Shown here one piece after another: positions 28,962 to 40,065 of a stretch of 64,000 bases of DNA. This stretch comes from Paracoccaceae bacterium (GTDB lineage Bacteria > Pseudomonadota > Alphaproteobacteria > Rhodobacterales > Rhodobacteraceae), in NCBI GenBank assembly GCA_026989355.1, contig JALSJM010000001.1, forward strand, positions 163,238-227,237, read 5' to 3'. Each line of letters starts with the position of its first letter. The stretch's first letter is position 1. Both the position numbers and the translations under genes were made by a program. The notes under the pieces were generated by a model, which searched no databases, had not been told where the DNA came from, and saw only the letters and a program-made list of their open reading frames with translations.

Positions 28962-29232
28962 GGGCGGGCCCTTCGTGCTGTCCTGCCGCGGACTATCTGC
29001 CACCCGTGCGCGCTTGGCAAGAGGGTGCACCTCGCCACTGGACCTCTTCCGCTGTGCCGCCTATAGAGGGACCATGCTGAAGGAACCGCCCTGCATCAAG
29101 CGAATTACCGGCCCGGCGCTCTGAAATATCCAGGAGCCGCCGGGACAAGCGTGTTTCCCAGGAAAACGCCACCGCCATCAAGCATCTCAGCTGCAAGACC
29201 CATTCCGAGACCGAGACCAAGGATCGCCTGAC

Positions 29233-32166
29233 ATGTGCGCCGACACGCCCGACAAGACGAGCGAAACCCCCGATTACAAGAACACCCTGAACCTGCCGCA
29301 GACCGATTTCCCCATGCGCGCGGGGCTGCCGAAGCGCGAGCCCGCATGGCTGGAACGCTGGGAAAGGATCGGCGTTTATCACCGCCTGCGCGGCAAGACG
29401 GGCCGCAGGCCCTGGATCCTGCATGACGGCCCCCCCTATGCCAACGGCCACCTTCACATCGGCCATGCGCTGAACAAGATTCTCAAGGATTTCGTGGTGC
29501 GCAGCCACCAGATGATGGGCTTCGACGCCCGTTATGTGCCCGGCTGGGATTGTCATGGCCTGCCGATCGAATGGAAGATCGAGGAACAGTATCGCGCCCG
29601 TGGCCGGGACAAGGACGAGGTGGATATCATCGCCTTCCGCCAGGAATGCCGGAAGTTCGCCGAGGGTTGGGTGGATGTTCAGCGCGCCGAGTTCAAGCGC
29701 CTTGGCATTACCGGCAACTGGGAAGAACCCTATCTGACCATGGATTTCCATGCCGAGGCGGTGATCGCCGACGAATTCATGAAGTTCCTGATGAACGGCA
29801 CGCTTTACCAGGGGTCCAAGCCCGTGATGTGGAGTCCGGTGGAAAAGACGGCCCTGGCCGAAGCCGAGGTCGAGTATCATGACAAGAAGAGCGATGCGAT
29901 CTGGGTGCGCTTTCCCGTCGTGTCGGGGGGCAAGGGCGATCTTGCCGGCGCGCGGGTGGTGATCTGGACAACCACCCCCTGGACCATTCCGCAGAACCGT
30001 GCGATCTGCTATAATCCCGACATTGCCTATGGCCTTTATCAAGTTACCGGGCGCCCCGAGGAATGCTGGGCGCAGATCGGCGAGCATCTGATCCTGGCCG
30101 ATGCGCTGGCCGAAAGCACGTTTGCGCAGGCCCGGCTGGATCCTTCCATGTATCGCCGTCTGTGCGATGTGCACGCCGAAGAACTGGCGGGGCTGACCTG
30201 TGCCCATCCCTTCAGCGGGATAGAGGGCGGCGCCGGAGAATGGGATTACGCCGTGCCCATGCTGCCGGGGGAACACGTGACGGACGAGGCCGGTACAGGC
30301 TTTGTCCATACAGCTCCTTCTCATGGGGATGACGATTATCAGATTGCCCTGAGGCACGGCCTGGAGATGACTCATAACGTGCTGGAAGATGGCACGTTCC
30401 GCCCTGATCTGCCGCTGTTCGGCGGTGAGGCGATCATTACCCCCAGGGGCAAGGAAGGCGGTGCCAACAGGGCGGTGATCGGCAAGCTTGTGGAGGTGGG
30501 GGCGCTGCTGGCGCGCGGGCGTATCACCCACAGCTATCCGCACAGCTGGCGCTCGAAGGCGCCGGTGATCTATCGCAATACCCCGCAGTGGTTTGCCGCG
30601 ATCGACAGGGACGTGGCCGACGATCACGGCGAATACGGAGCCACCATCCGGGCGCGCGCGCTGGCCAGCATCGAAAGGCTGGTGCAGTTCACACCGGAAA
30701 CCGGACGCAACCGCCTGCATTCGATGGTGAAAACCCGCCCGGACTGGGTGCTTTCGCGTCAGCGCGCCTGGGGCGTGCCGCTGACCTGCTTCGTGAAGAA
30801 AGGCGCGAAACCCGGAGGTGCAGATTTCCTGCTGCGCGATCCACAGGTCAATGCCCGCATCAGGGAAGCATTCGAGGCAGAAGGTGCCGATGCCTGGTTC
30901 CGCGAGGGGGCGAAGGCACGCTTTCTTGAAGGGCTGCATGACCCCGATGATTACGAGCAGGTGACCGACGTGCTCGATGTGTGGTTCGATTCCGGTTCGA
31001 CACACGCTTTCGTGCTGCGCGACCGCCCCGACGGCAGTCCCGACGGCATTGCCGATCTCTATCTTGAAGGAACCGATCAGCACCGCGGCTGGTTCCAGTC
31101 GTCGTTGTTGCAGGCTTGCGGCACCATCGGTCGTGCGCCCTATCGTGGCGTGCTGACCCACGGCTTCACCCTTGACGAGAAGGGCATGAAGATGTCGAAA
31201 TCGGTGGGCAACACGGTGGCGCCGGAAAAGATCGTGCAGCAATACGGCGCCGACATCCTGCGCCTGTGGGTGGCGCAATCGGATTACACCGCCGATCTCA
31301 GGATCGGCCCCGAAATCCTGAAGGGCGTGGCCGACAGCTATCGGCGGCTGCGCAACACCATGCGCTTCATGCTGGGTTCGCTTGCCGCCTTCACCGAGGA
31401 TGACCGGGTGGCCCCCGCCGACATGCCCGAGCTCGAACGCTGGGTTCTGCACCGGCTGGCCGAGCTCGATCACAAGGTGCGCAGCGGTTACGCGGCCTAT
31501 GATTATCAGGGCGTGTTCCGCGCCCTGTTCGAATTCTGCACGGTCGAGCTTTCCGCGTTCTATTTCGATATCCGCAAGGACGTGCTCTATTGCGATGGCG
31601 ATACGCCCGGACGGCGCGCCGCGCGCACGGTGCTCGACCTGCTCCATCAGCGGCTCACCACCTGGCTGGCGCCGATCCTGGCCTTCACCATGGAAGAGGT
31701 ATGGCTCGAGCGTAACCCGGGCACGGAAAGTTCGGTGCATCTTCAGGATTTCCCTGCCACCCCGGCCGACTGGCTGGACGAACCCCTGGCGCAGAAATGG
31801 GCCGAAATCCGGCGCGTGCGCCGGGTGGTGACGGCGGCGCTTGAGGTGGCGCGGCGTGACAAGGTGATCGGTGCCAGCCTCGAGGCCGCTCCGGTAGTGC
31901 ATCTGCGCGATGCGGCCGCGCGGGCGGCGCTCAGGGGTGTGCCCTTCGAAGATGTCTGCATCACTTCGGCGATCACCATCACCGATGCCCCGATCCCGCC
32001 CGAGGCCTTCCGCCTGCCCGAGGTTGAAGGCGTGGGTGTGGTGTTCGAAAAGGCCGAGGGGAGGAAATGCCAGCGGTGCTGGAAGATCCTGCCCGATGTG
32101 GGCCGCCATGCGCATCCGGGTGTCTGCGGGCGCTGTGATGCGGCGCTTGCGGTGCGTGCGGGCTGA
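29233..32166 (+). CDS. ileS: Isoleucyl-tRNA synthetase
   Basis: Charges tRNA-Ile; 977 aa class I synthetase. Signature sites are [13 protein letters not shown] (HIGH) near residue 73 and [12 protein letters not shown] (KMSKS) near 650; the CP1 editing domain lies between them ([31 protein letters not shown]). A C-terminal zinc finger CQRCW...CGRCD is present. A 271-bp region without genes precedes it, between divergent coaBC and ileS. No T-box is seen. Confidence 0.97.
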   Translation: MCADTPDKTSETPDYKNTLNLPQTDFPMRAGLPKREPAWLERWERIGVYHRLRGKTGRRPWILHDGPPYANGHLHIGHALNKILKDFVVRSHQMMGFDARYVPGWDCHGLPIEWKIEEQYRARGRDKDEVDIIAFRQECRKFAEGWVDVQRAEFKRLGITGNWEEPYLTMDFHAEAVIADEFMKFLMNGTLYQGSKPVMWSPVEKTALAEAEVEYHDKKSDAIWVRFPVVSGGKGDLAGARVVIWTTTPWTIPQNRAICYNPDIAYGLYQVTGRPEECWAQIGEHLILADALAESTFAQARLDPSMYRRLCDVHAEELAGLTCAHPFSGIEGGAGEWDYAVPMLPGEHVTDEAGTGFVHTAPSHGDDDYQIALRHGLEMTHNVLEDGTFRPDLPLFGGEAIITPRGKEGGANRAVIGKLVEVGALLARGRITHSYPHSWRSKAPVIYRNTPQWFAAIDRDVADDHGEYGATIRARALASIERLVQFTPETGRNRLHSMVKTRPDWVLSRQRAWGVPLTCFVKKGAKPGGADFLLRDPQVNARIREAFEAEGADAWFREGAKARFLEGLHDPDDYEQVTDVLDVWFDSGSTHAFVLRDRPDGSPDGIADLYLEGTDQHRGWFQSSLLQACGTIGRAPYRGVLTHGFTLDEKGMKMSKSVGNTVAPEKIVQQYGADILRLWVAQSDYTADLRIGPEILKGVADSYRRLRNTMRFMLGSLAAFTEDDRVAPADMPELERWVLHRLAELDHKVRSGYAAYDYQGVFRALFEFCTVELSAFYFDIRKDVLYCDGDTPGRRAARTVLDLLHQRLTTWLAPILAFTMEEVWLERNPGTESSVHLQDFPATPADWLDEPLAQKWAEIRRVRRVVTAALEVARRDKVIGASLEAAPVVHLRDAAARAALRGVPFEDVCITSAITITDAPIPPEAFRLPEVEGVGVVFEKAEGRKCQRCWKILPDVGRHAHPGVCGRCDAALAVRAG

Positions 32167-32328
32167 TCCGGCCGGGAGAGCCTTGTCCCGGGTGTGCGGG
32201 GCACGACCGGGGCAGGATGGCCTTCTGCCGGCGTCGGGTGCTTCGGGCGGGTTTCGGCTCTCTGAACATTCCGATTGACGGTTCGGCCTGCCCGTTTCAG
32301 TAATGGCGGGCAGGTTCGCGGGGCACCG

Positions 32329-33165
32329 ATGAGCACATTCGTCTTTCTTTCCGTTCTGGCTGCTGCCCTGATGCATGCTGTCTGGAACGCGCTGATCAAG
32401 GTGGGCCGCGATCGCCTGGGCGGGATGATGGCGATGTCGCTTCTGGAAGCGGCAATCGCGCTTCCGGTGATTCTGCTCAGCCCATGGCCGGCGGCCGCAG
32501 TCTGGCCCTGGCTCGTTGTTTCGGGGCTGGTGCATACGGGCTACAAGCTGGCACTGGTTCTGGCCTACAGTCACGGTGATCTCAGCCGGGTCTATCCGAT
32601 CTCGCGCGGTGCGGCTCCGCTTCTGGTGCTGCTGATCGGCGCCTTTCTGCTGACCGATCGTCTGACGATGGCCGAAATCGCCGGAATTGTGGTGCTTGGC
32701 ACCGGCATCCTGATCATGGCGCGCGGCGTGTTCGGTCAGAACGAACCGCGCCGTCTGCTTCCCTATGCGCTGCTTGCGGCCGCGACCACCGCCGCCTATA
32801 CGCTGATCGACGGGCACGGGGCGCGGATATCGGGCGATGCGATGGCCTATGTGGCCTGGATGTTTCTGCTCGACTGCCTGTTCTTCCAGATGGTTTTCGT
32901 CATCAGGCGCCGGCGCATCGTTCCGCAGATGCCACCGCGCGCGTGGCTGGCGGGAATGATGGCAGCGGTGGCTTCCTATGGTGCCTATCTGATTGCGGTC
33001 TGGGCCATGACAAGGGCACCGATCGCGCTGGTGGCGGCGCTGCGTGAAACCTCGATCCTGTTTGCGGTTCTGATCGGCTGGCTGCTGTTCGGCGACAGGA
33101 TGCATCGCGGCAAGGCGGTGGCGGCGGCGCTGATCGTGGCCGGGGTGGTGCTGACAAGGCTTTGA
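32329..33165 (+). CDS. EamA/DMT family transporter
   Basis: Inner-membrane protein of the drug/metabolite transporter superfamily, 278 aa with about ten TM helices in two EamA repeats (residues ~3-130 and ~145-277). Motifs such as GDLSRVYPISRGAAPLLVLL and ALVAALRETSILFAVLIGW mark the ends of the repeats. ATG 32329 (MSTFVFLS) is taken; upstream codons lack similarity. The substrate is not predictable. It converges with pcs. Confidence 0.87.
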   Translation: MSTFVFLSVLAAALMHAVWNALIKVGRDRLGGMMAMSLLEAAIALPVILLSPWPAAAVWPWLVVSGLVHTGYKLALVLAYSHGDLSRVYPISRGAAPLLVLLIGAFLLTDRLTMAEIAGIVVLGTGILIMARGVFGQNEPRRLLPYALLAAATTAAYTLIDGHGARISGDAMAYVAWMFLLDCLFFQMVFVIRRRRIVPQMPPRAWLAGMMAAVASYGAYLIAVWAMTRAPIALVAALRETSILFAVLIGWLLFGDRMHRGKAVAAALIVAGVVLTRL

Positions 33166-33236
33166 ACAGGCTGCGGGGCAGACTTGCGGCGGGGCCTTCG
33201 CTGGCATGCGGGGGGCAGGAGGGGACGGACCAGGTG

Positions 33237-33944
33237 TCAGTTGTTCCGGCGGCTCTGGCGCGCGGGGATCAGCTGCTGCAGGATACCGGCCGTCAGCAGA
33301 TAGACGGATGTCACGATCAGCCCCCAATGTGCCCAGCTCTGCGGATGGAAATCCACCCAGGCGGCCCAGCCGGCGAAAAAGGTCCAGGCCAGGGCAACGG
33401 GCAGGGTAAGGGTGCGCCAGCGCTCGGTGCGCACCGGATGAACGAATTTCAGTGGCGTGAACATTGCTCCGGCCAGCACCGCCACCACCGCAAGGATCGT
33501 CCAGAATCCCGGCGCAAGCGCGAACATGGTGATCGCCACCATGTTCCAGCAGGCGGGAAATCCGCTGAAGGAATTGTCTTTCGTTTTCATGCGCGTATCG
33601 GCAAAATAGAGGGCCGAGGCAAAGGTGATGACGATAATCACGATCCAGCCTGTCCAGCCCGGCAGCAGGCCGGACTTGAACAGCGCATAGGCCGGCACGA
33701 ATACATAGGTGAGATAGTCGATGATGAGGTCCAGCAGGCTGCCGTCGATCTGCGGGGCGTTGTGGCGCACGTCGAAATGGCGCGCCAGCGGGCCGTCGAT
33801 ACCGTCAACCGCAAAGGCCACTACCAGCCACAGAAACATCAGATCCCATTTCTGATCGACCGCGGCCAGCATCGCCAGCATGGCGAAAACCGCGCCGGTG
33901 GCGGTAAGCAGATGCACGAGATAGGCTTTCACGAAACCGGACAT
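33237..33944 (-). CDS. pcs: Phosphatidylcholine synthase
   Basis: Makes phosphatidylcholine directly from CDP-diacylglycerol and choline in the inner membrane, a route found mainly in alphaproteobacteria. 235 aa, about eight TM helices. The modified CDP-alcohol motif characteristic of Pcs is present: DGIDGPLARHFDVRHNAPQI followed by DGSLLDLIID. TRMKTKDNSFSGFPACWN is also typical. It depends on external choline, so it links to uptake systems outside the window. Confidence 0.92.
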   Translation of the reverse strand: MSGFVKAYLVHLLTATGAVFAMLAMLAAVDQKWDLMFLWLVVAFAVDGIDGPLARHFDVRHNAPQIDGSLLDLIIDYLTYVFVPAYALFKSGLLPGWTGWIVIIVITFASALYFADTRMKTKDNSFSGFPACWNMVAITMFALAPGFWTILAVVAVLAGAMFTPLKFVHPVRTERWRTLTLPVALAWTFFAGWAAWVDFHPQSWAHWGLIVTSVYLLTAGILQQLIPARQSRRNN

Positions 33945-34029
33945 CTGCCCTTCATGGCCGAAATTCGGGCATGGTGCAATAATCCGGTGCTGATGGGGGC
34001 GGCCCTCCGAAGCCGGAAGGCATGAGGGA

Positions 34030-34962
34030 TCAGGCCCGCGGGTGGGCCTTTTCGTAGATTTCCATCAGATGGGCCGTATCCACGGCGGTATAGCCCTGCG
34101 TGGTGGACAGCGAGGCATGGCCGAGCAGTTCCTGAATGGCGCGCAGATCGCCGCCGGCGCTCAGAAGGTGGGTGGCGAAGCTGTGGCGCAGGGCGTGGGG
34201 CGTGGCGGTGGCCGGCAGGCCGAGCTGCTCGCGCGTGCGGGCCATCACCTTCTGCACGGCACGGGGAGAAAGCGCACCGCCACGCGCCCCGCGAAACAGC
34301 GGAGAGTCGGGGGCAAAGGACAGCGGGCACAGATCCAGGTAACGCTTGACGGCCGCACGCGCGGCGCCAACCACCGGCACGTTGCGTTCCTTGCCACCCT
34401 TGCCCCGGATGCGCAGCACCTCGGGCAGGGGGGCATCGTTGCGCTGCAGCCCCAGGGCTTCGGAAATCCGCAGGCCGCAGCCGTAAAGCAGGGTGACAAC
34501 CGCCACATCACGCGCAGCGAGCCAGGGAGTGGTGTTCTGCATCTCGACGGTTTCCAGCAGGCGCAGCGCGGCATCTTCGGCCAGCGGACGGGGCAGCCTG
34601 CCGCGAAACCGCGGCGCGCGGGCTGAAAGAACGGCCGTTGCGTCAAACCCGTCGCGTTCGGACAGCCAGCGATAGAAGCTTTTCACCGCCGAGAGCGCCC
34701 GGGCCAGCGAGCGCGCCGAAACCTTTCGCGCACGCTCATGGGCCATCCAGGCCCGCATGTCCGAAAGTGTTACCCGGTGCAGGGCGGCGGCCCCCGCGGC
34801 ATTGCCGGCATGTCTGGTCAGAAAGGAGAAGAAACCCAGAAGATCGGCCTGATAGGCGCTGATGGTATTGTCCGAGGCCCCCTCGACTCCTTCGAGCCGC
34901 GCCAGCCACTCCTGCAGCAGGTCGGCCAGAGCCGGTGGGATGCCCGGCCCCCCGTTTGTCAT
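34030..34962 (-). CDS. xerC: Tyrosine recombinase XerC
   Basis: Resolves chromosome dimers at dif together with XerD; 310 aa. Catalytic residues are seen: Arg in YGCGLRISEALGL, Lys in RIRGKGGKERNVPV, His-x-x-Arg in HALRHSFATHLL, His in LLGHASLSTTQ and the nucleophile Tyr in GYTAVD. The N-terminal core-binding domain (residues ~15-110) is intact. Its start overlaps the DUF484 stop, a common pairing in proteobacteria. It is chromosomal XerC rather than an element-borne integrase, judging by that context. Confidence 0.93.
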   Translation of the reverse strand: MTNGGPGIPPALADLLQEWLARLEGVEGASDNTISAYQADLLGFFSFLTRHAGNAAGAAALHRVTLSDMRAWMAHERARKVSARSLARALSAVKSFYRWLSERDGFDATAVLSARAPRFRGRLPRPLAEDAALRLLETVEMQNTTPWLAARDVAVVTLLYGCGLRISEALGLQRNDAPLPEVLRIRGKGGKERNVPVVGAARAAVKRYLDLCPLSFAPDSPLFRGARGGALSPRAVQKVMARTREQLGLPATATPHALRHSFATHLLSAGGDLRAIQELLGHASLSTTQGYTAVDTAHLMEIYEKAHPRA

Positions 34963-35717
34963 GACAGCCAGCGCCGCATGCTGCGTTCGAACACGCCGGC
35001 GAAGAAGGTCAGCAGATCGGTGCCCTGGGTGGGGCGGAAATGATGTGGATCCTCGGCCCCCATCACCAGCATGCCAGGCAGCCGTCCTTCGCCGAAATTC
35101 AGCCGAAGCACCGCTTCCGAACGGATGATGCCGGTGCGATTGCCATAAAGCGCATCGGGCTGCCCATCTACCGGGCGCAGCGTTACCTGGCGTGTCGGCA
35201 TGTTGCGACCGCCTGTCAGGTAACGGTCGACAAAGCCCGGTTCGGCCACGTGCAGCACGTTGCCCAGCTTGCGGATCGTTGCCTCTTCGTCCTCGCGTTG
35301 GTGGCTCTCCAGCACCAGGCGGATGCAGTCGATGCACAGGATGTCGGCCACCTCTTCGTCCAGGCTGCGCAGGAAATCCTCGAATTTCAGCGGATCGAGC
35401 ATGCGCAGGATGGCACGATGCACCTGATTGGTGCCGGCAAGGTTGTCGTAGGCGGCGGCGATTACCGAGCGGTGCGTGTCTTCAAGCCGGTCGAGCCGTG
35501 CCTCCAGCCGCTGCATGGCGATGCCCCGCAGATCGATGACATTGCTGCCCAGTTGCCGTTCGTTGGCGGCGACAAGGGCGCGCATCACGTCCGGATCTTC
35601 CAGAATGACATCGGGATTGTCGATGATCCTGCGGCGCAGCGTCTCGATGATGCCTGCGGGCGCCTCTTCCCGCATGGGTTCGGGAGTTTCTTGCGGGGCG
35701 TCGGGATTGCTTGTCAT
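34959..35717 (-). CDS. DUF484 family protein
   Basis: 252 aa of the PF04340 family, distantly related to GAF domains and often encoded next to xerC. A helical N-terminal half (residues ~25-85, with IDLRGIAMQRLEARLDRLED) is followed by a GAF-like part ending in the characteristic LVMGAEDPHHFRPTQGTDLL and FFAGVFERSMRRWL. The role is not established; coupling to XerC through the 4-nt overlap suggests a part in recombination or its control. Confidence 0.85.
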   Translation of the reverse strand: MTSNPDAPQETPEPMREEAPAGIIETLRRRIIDNPDVILEDPDVMRALVAANERQLGSNVIDLRGIAMQRLEARLDRLEDTHRSVIAAAYDNLAGTNQVHRAILRMLDPLKFEDFLRSLDEEVADILCIDCIRLVLESHQREDEEATIRKLGNVLHVAEPGFVDRYLTGGRNMPTRQVTLRPVDGQPDALYGNRTGIIRSEAVLRLNFGEGRLPGMLVMGAEDPHHFRPTQGTDLLTFFAGVFERSMRRWLS

Positions 35718-35837
35718 CTGGCCCTCATGCCTTGCCTCTGGTTCCTGCCCGCGCGCGTGCCGGGCCGGTTCCCGGTGCGCACTGCTGCATCCGTTAACGC
35801 ATTTGCGTGCTGCAATACAGAAGAACCCGAAGCCGGA

Positions 35838-36491
35838 TCACACAATTTTCTGACCTGTCTTTTTCCAATCACGCAGAAAGCCTTCGAGGCCCTTGTCGGT
35901 CAGGGGATGTTCGGCCATCTTGCGGATCACCGCCGGCGGTGCGGTAGCGATATCGGCGCCGATCAGGGCGGCGGCACGCATGTGGTTGACCGAGCGGACC
36001 GAAGCGGCGAGTATCTCGGTTTCGAATCCGTAGTTGTCGTAGATCGTGCGAATGTCGGCGACAAGTTCCATGCCGTCGAGGTTGATGTCGTCGAGGCGCC
36101 CGATGAAGGGAGAGATGAACGTGGCCCCTGCCTTTGCGGCCAGCAGTGCCTGGTTGGCCGAGAAACACAGCGTCACGTTCACCATGCGGCCCTCGGAGGT
36201 GAGGGTCTTGCAGGCCTTGAGCCCGTCCCAGGTGAGAGGCACCTTGATGGCGATGTTCTCGGCAATATCGGCCAGCTTGCGGCCCTCGGCGATCATTGCA
36301 TCGGCCCCGAGAGCCACCACCTCGGCGCTGACCGGCCCGCTGACGATGGCGCAGATCTCACGCGTGACCTCGACGATGTCGCGCCCCGATTTCAGGATCA
36401 GCGAAGGGTTGGTGGTGACGCCATCGACCATGCCCAGATCGTTCAGCTCGGCAATGGCATCGACATCGGCGCTATCGACAAAGAATTTCAT
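35838..36491 (-). CDS. Transaldolase-like protein (fructose-6-phosphate aldolase subfamily)
   Basis: 217-aa small transaldolase (TalC/Fsa type). The start [17 protein letters not shown] and the [15 protein letters not shown] motif are diagnostic; the Schiff-base lysine is in [15 protein letters not shown]. Short family members act either as transaldolase in the pentose phosphate pathway or as fructose-6-phosphate aldolase; sequence alone does not separate them. The start faces priA, 87 bp away. Confidence 0.92.
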   Translation of the reverse strand: MKFFVDSADVDAIAELNDLGMVDGVTTNPSLILKSGRDIVEVTREICAIVSGPVSAEVVALGADAMIAEGRKLADIAENIAIKVPLTWDGLKACKTLTSEGRMVNVTLCFSANQALLAAKAGATFISPFIGRLDDINLDGMELVADIRTIYDNYGFETEILAASVRSVNHMRAAALIGADIATAPPAVIRKMAEHPLTDKGLEGFLRDWKKTGQKIV

Positions 36492-36578
36492 GTGGGATTT
36501 CCTGTGTTGCAACATGTTGCGTCTGACAGAGCATATCGCAAGCGCACGGCGACCTGAACCCGAAAAAGCGGGGCGCGG

Positions 36579-38786
36579 ATGAGGGCGCCGGCCTTCTTCG
36601 AAGAAGGCGCGCGGGTGGCAGTGCTGACGACCGAGCCTCTTGGTCGGCCGCTTGATTACAGGGCGCCCGAGGGCGGCTGCCTGACGGGTGCCTTCGTCGA
36701 GGTGCCGCTGGGGCCGCGCCGGGTGATGGGCGTGATCTGGGGAGCGGGCACGGGCGGTTTCGATGAAAGCCGCCTGCGTTCGGTCGCGCGGGTGCTGGAT
36801 GTGGCTCCGATGCGCCACGAGATGCGCGAATTCCTGATCCGGGCCGCCGATTACACGCTGACCCCCCTGCCGGCAATGCTGCGCCTTGCCACCCGTGCTC
36901 CCGGCCTGCTGGGCGGGACGAAGATGCAGAAGGTCTGCCGCCTGGGCAGCGCCCGCCCCGCGCGTGAAACCCCGGCACGCAGCCGGGTGATCGAGGTGCT
37001 CGCCCGTTGCGGCGGGGCCGCAAGTGGTCCGGCCCTGACGCCGGGAGAACTGGCAGAAATGGCCGGGGTCAGCTTGTCGGTGGTTCGGGGGCTGGTCAAG
37101 CAGGGTGTCCTGTATGAACAGGATGCCCCGCGCGATCTGCCCTTTCCACCGCTTGATCCGGCACGTCCGGGGTTGAAGCTTACCCCCGATCAGGCGGCGG
37201 CGGCGGATGCGCTGTGTGCGGGGGTGCAGAGCGGGCACTATGGAACGACGCTGCTGAAGGGGGTGACCGGTTCGGGCAAGACCGAGGTTTACCTTGAAGC
37301 GGTTGCCGAATGCCTGCGCAAGGGGCGTCAGGCGCTGGTGCTGCTGCCCGAAATCGCGTTGACGGGCGAATTCCTGAAACGGGTCAGGGCCCGCTTCGGC
37401 GCGCCCGCTGCCGAGTGGCACTCGGGTGTATCCATGGCCGGGCGGCGACGCCTCTGGCGGATGGCGGGCGAGGGCGGCGTGCAACTGGTGGTGGGCGCGC
37501 GTTCGGCCCTTTTCCTGCCATTTCGCGATCTCGGACTGATCGTGGTTGATGAGGAGCACGACGGTTCCTACAAACAGGAAGAAGGGGTGATCTATCATGC
37601 GCGCGACATGGCGGTGCTGCGCGCCAGCCTGTGTTCGGCACAGGTGGTGCTGGCCTCGGCCACCCCCAGCCTTGAAACCTGGGCCAATGCGCGCAGCGGC
37701 AAGTATCGCCGGCTTGATCTGGCCGCACGGATCGGTTCCGCCACCCTGCCCGAGATGCAGGCAATCGACATGCGCGTCGAGGAACTGCCGCCGGGGCGGT
37801 GGATTTCGCCGACGCTCGAACGGGCGGCGACGAAACGGTGCGCAGCAGGCGAGCAGGTACTGCTGTTCCTGAACCGGCGCGGCTATGCACCGACCACGCT
37901 GTGCCGGGCCTGTGGCCAGCAGATCGGGTGCGATCACTGCGATGCGCGGATGGTCGAGCACCGTTTCCTGAAACGCCTGGTCTGCCATCAGTGCGGTGAA
38001 AGCCGGCCGGTGCTGCGCAGCTGCCCTGCCTGTGGTGCCGAGGGCCGTCTGGCGCCCGTGGGGCCGGGGATCGAGCGGCTGGCCGAAGAAGCCGCAGGGC
38101 TCTGGCCCGATGCGCGGCTGGCGGTTCTGTCCTCCGATCTGTTTGCCTCGGCCCGGGCGCTGAAGGAGCATATCGCGGCCATCGCCGATGGCGGCGCCGA
38201 CATCATCATCGGCACCCAGATCGTGGCCAAGGGGCACAACTTTCCACGTCTGACGCTGGTCGGTGTGATCGATGCCGATCTGGGCCTGCAGGGATCGGAC
38301 CTGCGCGCCGCCGAGAAAAGCTTTCAGCTGATGCGGCAGGTTGCGGGCCGGGCCGGGCGGTCCGGCCGGCCGGGATGTGCCCTGCTTCAGACGTTTCAGC
38401 CCGGACATCCGGTGCTGCATGCCATCCTTTCGGGCGACGAGGAAGCCTTCTGGGAGGCCGAGGCGCGTGAACGCGCCGCCGCCGGCATGCCGCCTTTCGG
38501 GCGGCTGGCGGGAATCATCCTGTCTGCGCCCGAGGCTGCGCAGGCGCTGGCCTTCGGCAACGAACTGGCCCGACATGACGGCCCGCTGCGCCGTATCGGA
38601 GCGCGGGTCTATGGCCCGGCTCCGGCGCCGATCGCCCGCATCCGCGGCCGCCACCGCATGCGGCTGCTGGTAAAGGCGGCGAAGGGTGCCCCGCTGCAGG
38701 CAGCCCTGCGGGAGTGGGTAGCCCGGCGAAAGCCGCCCCGGAACCTGCGCATGACGATCGATATCGATCCGCAAAGCTTTCTCTGA
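36579..38786 (+). CDS. priA: Primosomal protein N' (replication restart helicase)
   Basis: 3'-5' DNA helicase that reloads the replisome at stalled forks; 735 aa. Helicase motifs: [14 protein letters not shown] (Walker A), [16 protein letters not shown] (DEEH), ATPSLETW and [13 protein letters not shown]. The zinc-binding insertion between the helicase lobes is intact ([25 protein letters not shown]). The N-terminal DNA-binding domain with [10 protein letters not shown] is present. It is convergent with the downstream YeeE gene, 15 bp away. Confidence 0.95.
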   Translation: MRAPAFFEEGARVAVLTTEPLGRPLDYRAPEGGCLTGAFVEVPLGPRRVMGVIWGAGTGGFDESRLRSVARVLDVAPMRHEMREFLIRAADYTLTPLPAMLRLATRAPGLLGGTKMQKVCRLGSARPARETPARSRVIEVLARCGGAASGPALTPGELAEMAGVSLSVVRGLVKQGVLYEQDAPRDLPFPPLDPARPGLKLTPDQAAAADALCAGVQSGHYGTTLLKGVTGSGKTEVYLEAVAECLRKGRQALVLLPEIALTGEFLKRVRARFGAPAAEWHSGVSMAGRRRLWRMAGEGGVQLVVGARSALFLPFRDLGLIVVDEEHDGSYKQEEGVIYHARDMAVLRASLCSAQVVLASATPSLETWANARSGKYRRLDLAARIGSATLPEMQAIDMRVEELPPGRWISPTLERAATKRCAAGEQVLLFLNRRGYAPTTLCRACGQQIGCDHCDARMVEHRFLKRLVCHQCGESRPVLRSCPACGAEGRLAPVGPGIERLAEEAAGLWPDARLAVLSSDLFASARALKEHIAAIADGGADIIIGTQIVAKGHNFPRLTLVGVIDADLGLQGSDLRAAEKSFQLMRQVAGRAGRSGRPGCALLQTFQPGHPVLHAILSGDEEAFWEAEARERAAAGMPPFGRLAGIILSAPEAAQALAFGNELARHDGPLRRIGARVYGPAPAPIARIRGRHRMRLLVKAAKGAPLQAALREWVARRKPPRNLRMTIDIDPQSFL

Positions 38787-38801
38787 AGTTCCCGCTCCGG
38801 T

Positions 38802-39869
38802 TCAGGCTGCGGCCGCGGGTTGTCTTGCCGACTGATCGATCAGAAAATCCGTCACCATCGCCCCGATCCACATGCACGACAGTGCCAGCCAGGCGGTGGC
38901 GGCGAACACCGAGGTGCCCGTCACGCCGTTGCCGATGGCGCAGCCCCCCGCCAGCATTCCGCCGAAACCCATCAGCGCCGCGCCGAACATCGAGCGGCGC
39001 ATGAAGCTTTCGCTGGTGAAGCCCTGAAAGCGGAATTCACGTGTCAGCAACGCAGCGGCAAGGGCCCCCAGGGCCACGCCCGGCACCAGGCCGATATCGA
39101 ATTCGAGAAAGGTGTCGGAGGTAAGGAAGAACATCAGCGTGTTGGCCGAGGGTCCGGTGAAGGTGATGCTGTTGATCGACATCGGTTCGAAGCTGACCTG
39201 GCTGAGACCGAAGGTCAGAATCCAGCCGACCGCAACCGAGAAGCCCACGCCCGAGGCAAAGACAAGGCGGCCGGCCCCCATGCGATTGCGCAGGGCCACG
39301 GCAATCGCGAACACGGCCAGCAGCGCGCCAAGCGCAACGCCGCTCCACTCGGGCAGAGGGGCAAGGGCCAGCAGATCGACATTGCGTCCCTCCGGAGTCA
39401 GCCACAGCACGGCCAGCTTGTCGCGCAGCGGGGCGAGGCGGCCGTGCAGGCTCATCTGCGCCACCACCGCCACGATCAGCCCTGAGACCAATGCGCGCAG
39501 GTTGCCCGTTGCTGCCAGCACCAGCAGCCGCCCCGAACAGCCCCGCGCCAGCACCATGCCGATGCCGAACAGCAGCCCGCCGATGATCGCCCCCGACCAG
39601 GTGCCGGGCACCGCCATGATCCGTGCATCCTCGGCGCGCATCAGGCCGGCCAGCCCGGCCAGCTGCACCCAGAAAAGCGCTGTCGAGAAGGTGAGCAGCC
39701 ACACTGCCACCGCCGGCCCCATCCGCCCCCGCGCGAATTCGATCGTGGCTGCACGCAGGCAGAAGCGCGAACGCTGCGCCGCCACGCCGAACATTGCCCC
39801 CGTGAACAGCCCCATCAGCGCTGCCGTGGGGTTTTCTCCGATCCGTTCCACCAGTGTCAGAATGTCCAT
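38802..39869 (-). CDS. YeeE/YedE family sulfur-compound transporter
   Basis: 355-aa inner-membrane protein with two Sulf_transp (PF04143, formerly DUF395) repeats, about nine TM helices. Each repeat carries the conserved Cys in its hallmark: AAQRSRFCLRAATIEF near residue 35 with ARGCSGRLLVLAATGNLRAL, and the C-terminal GGCAIGNGVTGTSVFA. The TsuA/YeeE group imports thiosulfate through such cysteines, so that role is plausible here. A 190-bp region separates it from msrA. Confidence 0.87.
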   Translation of the reverse strand: MDILTLVERIGENPTAALMGLFTGAMFGVAAQRSRFCLRAATIEFARGRMGPAVAVWLLTFSTALFWVQLAGLAGLMRAEDARIMAVPGTWSGAIIGGLLFGIGMVLARGCSGRLLVLAATGNLRALVSGLIVAVVAQMSLHGRLAPLRDKLAVLWLTPEGRNVDLLALAPLPEWSGVALGALLAVFAIAVALRNRMGAGRLVFASGVGFSVAVGWILTFGLSQVSFEPMSINSITFTGPSANTLMFFLTSDTFLEFDIGLVPGVALGALAAALLTREFRFQGFTSESFMRRSMFGAALMGFGGMLAGGCAIGNGVTGTSVFAATAWLALSCMWIGAMVTDFLIDQSARQPAAAA

Positions 39870-40065
39870 GTCGATACCGTTTGTCTGCCTTGATGCGTCG
39901 GGACGCGGCCTTCCCCGGGTGCCGGCCCGTCATGGCTATCACGCATTCATATCCGTCTATCCTTGACAAAAGTCATGCGGGCCGTGGAAGCTGGCCCTTT
40001 CTTCCGGGGGTCAGAATCTGTATGCAGGCCCATATGCTTCGGCAAGCAGATGCAGGATGAGGCGC

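Noticed and set aside
28993..33327. Very long minus-strand frame (1444 codons) opposite ileS and the EamA gene
   Set aside because: The plus-strand ileS has all synthetase motifs; the opposite frame is a composition effect of high GC content.
34030..34962. XerC as integrase of a mobile element
   Set aside because: It overlaps the DUF484 gene and has the usual core-gene context of chromosomal XerC; no element boundaries are near.
35838..38774. A 978-codon minus-strand frame covering priA
   Set aside because: Only the last 217 residues are a real protein (transaldolase-like); the upstream part is the antisense of priA.
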